This document shows, one piece after another, positions 56,581-64,000 of a stretch of 64,000 nt of DNA (its first letter is position 1; every line of letters starts with the position of its first letter). The DNA lies in assembly GCA_021229015.1 (NCBI GenBank), contig CM037783.1:23107751-23171750 (forward strand), read 5' to 3'. The notes under the pieces were generated by a model. That model searched no databases. It worked only from the letters and a program-made list of their open reading frames with translations, and was not told the DNA's origin. This DNA is from Solen grandis (lineage: Eukaryota; Mollusca; Bivalvia; Adapedonta; Solenidae). The translations under genes and the position numbers were made by a program.

Positions 56581-57494
56581 GAAGGACACAGATGATTAAA
56601 AAAAACAACAACAAAAAAAACCTTTAGCATTGGTTTGCTAACATATCTTATACGCTTCAACTGTTTGATTGTCACTGCCAACGGCGTTGATGATACTTTT
56701 TTCAACATCCATAATGAAAAAGCAAAAGTGTTTTGACAACTTTTTTATTGACCTTTTATTCACTGTAAATGAAAATGTAAATTAAATTGTCCCGGATGTT
56801 GGATTTGATTGGAACAATCAAAACAAGATTTGATCGTTATGAGAGAGAGTGAGAGAGGGCAACTTAGTCCATTTTTAATGTTATAATTGCGTAAAAAAGC
56901 AATCTCCCACACAATGTCATCTTCGAGCTCCTGCGGTCTTATGTTATTTATCGTCTCTTATAGCTCCACAGAGCGAAGCTATTTACTATTTCTGCTGTAT
57001 TTTTATTATATTTATGCAATGTTTTGTACATAAATACACAATTTCCTTAATTACTACATTTAATCTTTGTATTGTAGCACTCACACAAGCAATACCCTGT
57101 CGGTAAATTTACAATATTGTCCAACTAATCCCTCCAGTATTTATTTATTTATTTGTTTATTTTCCCTTAAATTTGTCTTTACCTTTCGCTTAGTATTTTG
57201 AGCAAGAATTTTGTTTCTCTCTTCTTTTTTTCATAGACTCTTCAAACTATTTAATACTTTTTACAATTTTGTTTTATCTGATTTTTTTATTTAGACTACT
57301 TAGTGATAATTACTCAAAATTAATTTTTTTCTATTTATATATTAATCCTCTATTTTATAGATATTACGCCATTTAAATATTGAGCTTTTGTCTTAGCGGA
57401 AGAAATTACTCCTTAATAATTGCTTATTTTTTCGTAATTAATAAATCACTGTCTGACCCGTCCGGTTAGGTTCGCTGACTCAGTAGATAGATTC
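56581..57494. other. Intergenic, no feature recognised
   Basis: AT-rich with a short GA run (56840-56858). No gene seen. Confidence 0.45.
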
Positions 57495-60400
57495 ATTCAA
57501 GATTCAAAATATTTTATTTCGCAACGTAAACCTATACAGGTTTCTAATTGCACACACACCACATAATACATCTTAGCTTTAAACAAGGTCGTGACAAAGT
57601 AGTTTACTACAACGGTGATTACTTTCTGCATGAAGAGAATGGCAAATAATTAATACAAGTTACAACATATTAACGATGAAATAACAATCATAAGCAAAGA
57701 TCTGTTATCTATCATGGAACAAAATACACAGTTAATATATTTGATAATGAAGAGCGTAGTTATGAAACGTTGTTGATAAATGAATTGCGCATACTAAATG
57801 ATTTCCCTAATCTCAATAATTCTAACCTATTAGAAGATTGCATCAATTGACAAAATTTTACAAAGCTTGGTCTGTTACAATAGTATTTACTAATATACTG
57901 ATTACGTAGGTCTCTATATAAAGGACATTTAAATATAAAATGGAACTCGTCCTCTATGTCGCCAGAGTTACATACAGTACATATGTGCAAGTTACGTTCA
58001 ATTCTATTGTTACCATAACGACCAGATTCAATTCTCAACGAATGTGATGACAATTGAAGTCTTGATAGTTCATTCCTATACTTTTTGGGTAATGTTTCTA
58101 AATAAAACTCGTGTTTTAATTGTGTTTTGAATGTTTTATATGAGAATAAGGTATTATTTTTGCTAATGTCATTATACCATCACTGTTGAAAGATACTTAC
58201 AGCCTGTTCTTTGAACTCTAGATGGAATGTATCAATATTATAGTTACTAGGGTTATTCCAAACGTCTAAGAATCCATGTGAATCAAGAAGTAGTTTAACG
58301 TTGCCAGCCCATTTTTTTTGTACCAGAATTACATTTCTCAATCAAAGAATGATATAAATATCTAATTACTATATTATTTGAATTTATAATTTTAGTCCAA
58401 TATTTTATTATACGGACTTGCCTATTAATAAAAAGAGGATATCTACCCAACTCTCCGTATACACCCATATTACTAGTACTTGTTTTGACATTTAAAAGTT
58501 GTTTGCAAAATTTCAGGCGTATTCTTTCAATAATTTTTGACTTACCAAATCCCCAAACCTCGCATGAGTAGCATAAAATAGAAGTTACAAAGGCATCAAA
58601 CAGCTGACACATAGTATTCGGCCTTAATGGGAAAGAGCGCGTATTGTTAAACAATGTATGCATAGCTTTTAAGCCCTTTCCCGCTACAGTTTCCTGGTTC
58701 ATAGAAAAGTTGCCAGTATAATCAAAATTGTGCCTAAGTAATTCAAATTATCCACAGTCTGTAAAGGTATTCAATTATATGTTCATTTTTCATCTGACCG
58801 TATATGACTTTTTTTTCTAAATACAACAATCTTACTTTTGTCCGGGTTAACAGTAAGTCCCCGAGATTCACAATATGTGTGTAAAAAATTGAGACTATGC
58901 TGGAGATCATTTACTGTTTTCCCAAATATAACCATATCATCAGCAAACAATATGAGAATTAAAGACAAATCAGTAAAATGTAAAACCAGAGTCGATTTTA
59001 TCCATCAAACATAGTTCTAGATCTTCTAAGAAGAGAGAAAATAGGATCGGCGAAATGACCTCTCCCTGCCTGAGGCCGACCGAGCACTTAAAATAGTCTG
59101 AATATGAAGAGCAACCTCTTATACATGATTTAACCTTTGAATACATATCCCGTACAACCCTTAGCAACTTACCAGATAGACCCATACCATACAATTTATA
59201 CCAGAGGCCATTACGATAAATGCTTTCAAACGCTTTACTAAAATCTATAAATGCGCATGCACGTCTACCGTTCTCATTAGATATAACCGCATTAAAAACA
59301 AAAAGCGTCAACAGTTGAGCGTCCCCACCTGAAGCCAAACTGTGCGTCAATAATGATATTATATTTTTCGGCCCAAGTATTAATTCTTTTATTCAGGATA
59401 CCGGTAAAAATCTTAGATAAACAACTTAACAGTGTAATACCTTTATAACCATTGACATCTGGAGGGTCGTTTTTCTTAAATATCGGAACAAGAATTCCCT
59501 TCATCCATTCCTCCGGGAAAAACCCACTATCAAATATACCATTAAAAATATCAGCTAGATGAGAAGATAAAATATAAGATTCAAGAAAATACTCATTCAT
59601 TAAATGATCTTGTGCATGGGCTATATTTCTTTTTAATTCTCGGATAGCATTGATAGCACTGTCTAATTCTTCATAAACTGCAGTCAAATTATCAAAATTA
59701 TGATTATTACAAAAATCTTCAGCGTTATTATTAGTAGTATTTGGTCAATCTAAAAATAAGTTTTGATTTCATTACTAAAATTTGTATTCTTTTTACTTGA
59801 AAAATATTTCCAAAAACCCCTAGGTTTCTGCTTTAGTAGACGTTCTAAAGACCGTATTTTTATACATTCAAACTTTCTCTTTTTTCGTTTGACAACAGAC
59901 TTATAATATTTTTTACAAGAACACATTTCATGCCTTTTAAAAGTGTTCATACATGCATTAAAACGGGCAACTGCAGACATGTATTTCCTCTTTGCATCAA
60001 AGCATTCAGAATCGAACCAATCTGCCTTATTGCCAAGTGTGCCTATCGCTTTAGGTTTACTACTTCAAGACAATTCACGGTAAAATAGAGGTTCCGCTAC
60101 AGAAAAATCAGAAAATTTTGATATACAATTATCAACTCCATCCCTGTTAGTAAAGTCTGAATTGAACGTTATTTGAACGTTTACTCATTTAGCACAGGCA
60201 ACTTAGCAATAAGACCAGATCTAAAATTAAATCTACACGTCTCATCTTATTTAAAGTAATAGCGGGTGTACCGATCACCATTACTACACGGTACTGTATT
60301 GCATAACAATGTAAAGTGTACAGGGGCATGGTCCGACCATTCACAAAACGGTTCGATTTTAAAATCAGCAATGCAGCGAATATCAGCTTCCTTAATTAAT

Positions 60401-60545
60401 AAATAATCGATAACACTCGCTCCCAGAGTCTCTTCCCAAGTACTATATCTGTCCTATGTAAACAAAGTTTCCAAATAATTGAAAAAAAATTTAAATCCAT
60501 CATCCGCCCCCAAAAATTTCTGACTGAATTCCTTTTTTTTTTGGG
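57495..60545 (-). mobile_element. APE-type LINE, 5'-truncated
   Basis: About 3 kb on the minus strand: C-terminal half of an AP-like endonuclease, reverse transcriptase, CCHC motif, then a 3' UTR ending in AATAAAATATTTTG and short TTGAATC/TTGAATG repeats (57497-57515), a common LINE 3' tail. Truncated inside the endonuclease near 60545. Confidence 0.88.
57760..60480 (-). pseudogene. LINE endonuclease/reverse transcriptase, frameshifted
   Basis: The endonuclease end shows FCEWSDHAPVHF (SDH motif at about 60328-60339). A basic linker (59750-59980) follows. RT boxes: PEEWMKGILVPIFKK, GYKGITLLSCLSKIF and DAQFGFRWGRST (59292-59560); FIDFSKAFESIYR and GLRQGEVISPILFSLF (59050-59260); LFADDMVIFGK (about 58915-58950). 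A C-x2-C-x8-H-x4-C motif with HICTVCNSGDIEDEFHFIFK lies near 57910-57970. At least five frame changes plus stops (for example in the YLETLFT region, about 60455). The motifs fit Jockey/I/CR1-group elements; the clade is not resolved. Confidence 0.88.
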
Positions 60546-61639
60546 TCAGATTACCTTAGCATATTTGTTTTCATTTTAACATATTCAAAATAGTTTTATA
60601 TAGGACAGTTGTTTTTTATTATTTCAGGTGCAATTATTGTTTGACGTACTTCACACCAAATGAATAAAGGCTCGTGTACAATCTGATTTAAGTGTGAATG
60701 TAGCATGTATTTCAAGACGGAGATTAATGAAAATAGCGCACTCTAGAATTACTTTTGACAGGTTTTTTATATATTCAGATATAACTAATTAAGTCATATT
60801 TCAGAAATGTGTGTGTTTTGTGTGAGGAAAATCATCCACACGACGGTCGCAATCTGGTTGTCCCACAATTCTGATTAGTGTTCATACATATTTTTAGTCC
60901 ATATTTATTTTTTTATCATCATGAATATTTTTAGAACATTAATATATTCTAAGAACATTTATTTTTTAATTTTTTTTTAATTCACATAAAAAAAAGAAAC
61001 AGTGTAAATGGTTGAATTCATTCGCTGTTATTTACGCTTTTTCCCTTTTTTCTCTTCTTTATTTTTTTTTTTTTTTTTTTTACTAAATTCATATTATATT
61101 ACAAATATACAATAAACTGATTTTCTTTCTTCCGATGTTTCACACGCGGTTCCGTATGTCCAACTGATTCTCTCACATGCAACAAAATCCTACTCAAAGT
61201 GACACGGATAACTATACAGATAATAAGTACATAAAAGGCCGGTTCTTAAAATAGCGTTTCACTAATACAATTATATAATCAAACATAGAAAACTTACGAA
61301 AATAAGATTAAGGATGTCTAAGGGAAAAATAATAAACAGTGTTACGAAAGTTGAATTTAACAAATAAACATCAAGCTATGTAATGACGTCTTTAGAATAT
61401 TTTATAACAAATGGTCAATAATAAGTTTTAAATGAAGAAATTATGTATCGAAGCACAACACACACTTAATTATTGATATCTGTAAGTTATTAAATATTAT
61501 GCATGTTAAATATAAAATACTGCCATATTTGCCTTGTGACAACAGAAGTTGAGTAACTCATAGTTCAAAAAGTTACAAGAAAAAAGGAGATTTATTCTTA
61601 ACAAAGGTAGAATGATTTGACTATTTGAGTTTACCGTCG
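60546..61639. other. Intergenic, no feature recognised
   Basis: Low-complexity T-rich stretches at 60960-61080. No gene or RNA signal. Confidence 0.5.
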
Positions 61640-61865
61640 CTTCGACAGAATTTCAGTCATATAGCGGCGCCCAGCTAATTACAAGTGGAGGAAAAACCCG
61701 AAGGCGTGGAGGCATCCGGGTAGAACCACCGACCTACCGCAAACCAGCTGGAAGGCTTCCTCATATGAAAATCCGAAAAACCCTGTCGGGATTCGATCCC
61801 ACGCGGTGAGGGGCTGAGGGAGTGCTAAAGTCAGCGACTTTATCCTCTCGACCACGGATGCCCAA
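61640..61865 (-). mobile_element. tRNA-derived SINE, second type
   Basis: Reads on the plus strand from the tail (TTACCGTCGCTTCGACAGAA, TTTCAGTCATATAGCG) through GGAGGAAAAACCCG and CCAGCTGGAAGGCTTCCTCA to GTCGGGATTCGATCCCACGC (B-box complement) and ATCCTCTCGACCACGGATGC (A-box complement). A distinct family from the main SINE but with a similar ACTGAAAT..GTCG tail core. Confidence 0.88.
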
Positions 61866-62919
61866 AGGTAGAATGAACGTTGTTTACATAGGTACAGAAT
61901 AATGTCAATTGTCTGTTACCCCACCTGCCTTAAAATCATCTCAAGTGAAGTTAATGGTTTTGAACAAGGAACGACAACATATGTCCTGATTAATCCAGCA
62001 TGACTGTATTATACAAAAAAAAAAAAAAAAAAAAAAAAAAAACACACAACAAAAACGGGACAGTTCATTACATAAAATAGAGAAATACAGGAACGGTCTG
62101 CTGGAAAAGGACCAACCAGGTTTCAAGGGTACCTACCTCGCACTACCTGAAGATATTTCTCTAGAACGATTGTGCATAATAACTTTAGCTTCTAAGCCGG
62201 ATAGAATCTATAATGTCGTTTCTCCAGACAATAGAAGCCTATGCTCGACTACGGCCGTCTATTGTGTGTAGAAATGTCAAAATAGACTCTATCCTATACA
62301 CGAAGGACTGGAATATCGATTTTACAAGACACATCTTTAAAACAGATAATCGGCATTAATGAAGATTAAAGTAATGCAGATTAAAGAACGGTTATATAAA
62401 GCAAAGCGTCCCCTCCACCGCTGTCGGCGTAGGAACAATTGTGTGTAACCTTTTTCTGTTAGTTTAGGAATATCTTTATCAATGGAAAGTCTTTCGGCAC
62501 GGTCTAATGTAGGTAACACTAAAAATGCATTAAGTGTAAGATTCAGCCGGGTCTACCTAAAACTGAAATAAACATGGCATCACTTTATGCCTGATATTAT
62601 GTGGCAACAACTATAAACTCCAAAGAAAAAAAACAAAACAAAAACAACAACAACAACAACAACGACGACCTGTTTCTACAGATATTGGTTTGTTCTTGCA
62701 AATTGGTTATCATCGCGGTTTTAGTGTTAAGGGCTAATAGGTTTGTAACGCCAATAAAGGGCGTTTGATTTTTCAGTTTGAAACAGTAACTGTTCCTTTC
62801 CACATATTTCAATTATTTTAAATGAATAAAGTACGTTTGATATATTTTTAACGTTGATTCCTTGTTAAACAGTCGAGAGTTACCATAGCCACAGCTCAGC
62901 AGCTCGAAATAGATACATT
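61866..62919. other. Intergenic with A-rich runs
   Basis: An A run at about 62016-62042 and an (AAC)n-type run at about 62630-62668. No gene seen. Confidence 0.5.
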
Positions 62920-63596
62920 TTATACGCCGCCGGAGGCGGTCGTATATTGGCGTCATCTCCGTCTGTCCGTCCGTACGTCCATTTCTTGTGAACGCAGCCC
63001 CTCCTTTGTTTCTGAATGAATCTGTAAAACTTGGTCAATGTCATTACTATAATAGGAAGTAGTGCATGAAGTGGCGATTTTCCGATTATCTAATTTTGAC
63101 AAGATTTGTGTCCCTTGAAACTTAGTCTCTGTAGCTGATTGATATTGCAGCCTTGTGAACGCAACTCATCCTACATTTCTAAATGAATCTTTTCAAAACT
63201 TGGTCAATGTCGATACTATAATGGGTAAATGTGCACGAAGTGGCAATTTTCCGGTTCACTGATTTTTTACAAGATTTGTGACCCTTGAAACTTAGTCTCT
63301 GTAGCTGACTGATATTGCAGCCTTGTGAACGCAACTCCTCCTACATTTCTGAACGAAACTTTTCAAAACTAGATCAGTGGCATTACTAAATGGATAGATG
63401 TGCATGAAATGGCAATTTTCCGGTTCATTGATTTTTACAAAATTTGTGTCCCTTGAAACTTAGTCTCTGTAGCTGATTGATATTGCAGCCTTGTGAACGC
63501 AACTCCTCCTACATTTTTGAACGAATCTTTTCAAAACTTGATCAGTGGCATAACTATAATGGGTAGATGTGCATGAAGTGGAGATTTTGAACGCAA
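62920..63596 (+). repeat. Tandem-repeat mobile element (about 169-bp units), cut by gap
   Basis: The 5' hairpin-like start TACGCCGCCGGAGGCGGTCGTA is followed by GTCTGTCCGTCCGTACGTCC. Units beginning CTTGTGAACGCA lie near 62985, 63153, 63322 and 63490. The array enters the gap unfinished. Same architecture as 4268 and 18888. Confidence 0.85.
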
Positions 63597-63696
63597 NNNN
63601 NNNNNNNNNNNNNNNNNNNNNNNNNNNNNNNNNNNNNNNNNNNNNNNNNNNNNNNNNNNNNNNNNNNNNNNNNNNNNNNNNNNNNNNNNNNNNNNN
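63597..63696. other. Assembly gap, 100 N
   Basis: Exactly 100 N, with tandem repeats on both sides. Confidence 0.99.
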
Positions 63697-64000
63697 CTGG
63701 TTTTATACTGTTCAATATTTGCTGTCTGATCTGGTTTTATACTGTTCAACATTTACTGGCTGATCTGGTTTTATACTGTTCAATACTTGCTGGCTGCTCA
63801 ATATTTGTCTGATCTGGTTTTTATACTGTTCAATATTTGCTGTCTGATCTGGTTTTATACTGTTCAATATTTGCTGGCTGATCTGGTTTTATACTACTCA
63901 TTATTTACTGGCTGATCTGGTTTTATACTGTTCAATATTTGCTGTCTGATCTGGTTTTATACTGTTCAATATTTGCTGTCTGATCTGTTTATGCTGTTCT
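63697..64000. repeat. 34-bp satellite derived from MITE hairpin
   Basis: Nine or so units of about 34 bp starting CTGGTTTTATACTGTTCAAT with starts at 63697, 63731, 63765 and onward, including shorter variants. The unit is very close to one arm of the MITE hairpin at 5632-5698 (GATCTGGTTTTATGCTGTTC). It continues past the window end. Confidence 0.92.

Overview
The window is nuclear DNA from a eukaryote, almost certainly a bivalve mollusc. It is AT-rich and almost gene-free, has two 100-N scaffold gaps, and carries tRNA-derived SINEs, decayed LINEs, PIF/Harbinger and piggyBac-type DNA elements and tandem-repeat-containing elements of a style familiar from clam and mussel genomes. The species is not determined. 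Nothing looks bacterial, plasmid or viral.

Layout. Positions 1-9.99 kb are a mosaic of short noncoding mobile elements. Each has a hairpin-like 5' end, an internal array of 135-330 bp tandem repeats and a 3' end reading ..CTCTTGTTT. Mixed in are a piggyBac-type MITE and one arm (1.77-3.62 kb) of a long inverted repeat. A 42-bp minisatellite of about 61 copies fills 10.04-12.64 kb and ends about 200 bp before the only plausible host protein-coding piece, a terminal exon at 12838-13206 of unrecognised function. More tandem-repeat elements follow (13.3-16.0 kb), then the other arm of the inverted repeat (16.5-20.56 kb). That arm is interrupted by a 1.16 kb element whose empty site can be read from the left arm. 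Next come a TIR element carrying a nested SINE (21.76-23.56 kb), further tandem-repeat elements (24.2-26.9 kb), a 67-bp dimeric satellite (28.15-28.79 kb), a PIF/Harbinger relic with a TAA target duplication (31.1-32.3 kb), several SINEs, a LINE tail (35.6-36.26 kb) and a nearly complete but broken R2-superclade retrotransposon flanked by 140-bp direct repeats (36.8-40.6 kb). From 41 to 46 kb the DNA is mostly plain intergenic, with one convincing tRNA-Arg(ACG) gene at 44979-45051 (minus). From the gap at 46.5 kb to about 50.5 kb the sequence is homopolymer-rich and looks error-laden; a decayed LINE reverse transcriptase can still be read there. The right part holds another Harbinger fragment, SINEs, a broken 3-kb APE-type LINE on the minus strand (57.5-60.5 kb) and arrays on both sides of the second gap up to the window end.

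Most striking: about 18 tandem-repeat elements of several families all lie on the plus strand, some head to tail, and share hairpin-like 5' ends, CTTGTT 3' ends and nuclear-receptor-like AGGTCA motifs. The filled/empty comparison fits insertion between two T residues, as described for Helentron-type elements. A piggyBac-type MITE is built round a 67-nt near-perfect hairpin whose arm also seems to have seeded a 34-bp satellite at the window end. There is no operon-like gene cooperation here; the biology is that of mobile elements, satellites, one tRNA gene and one exon.
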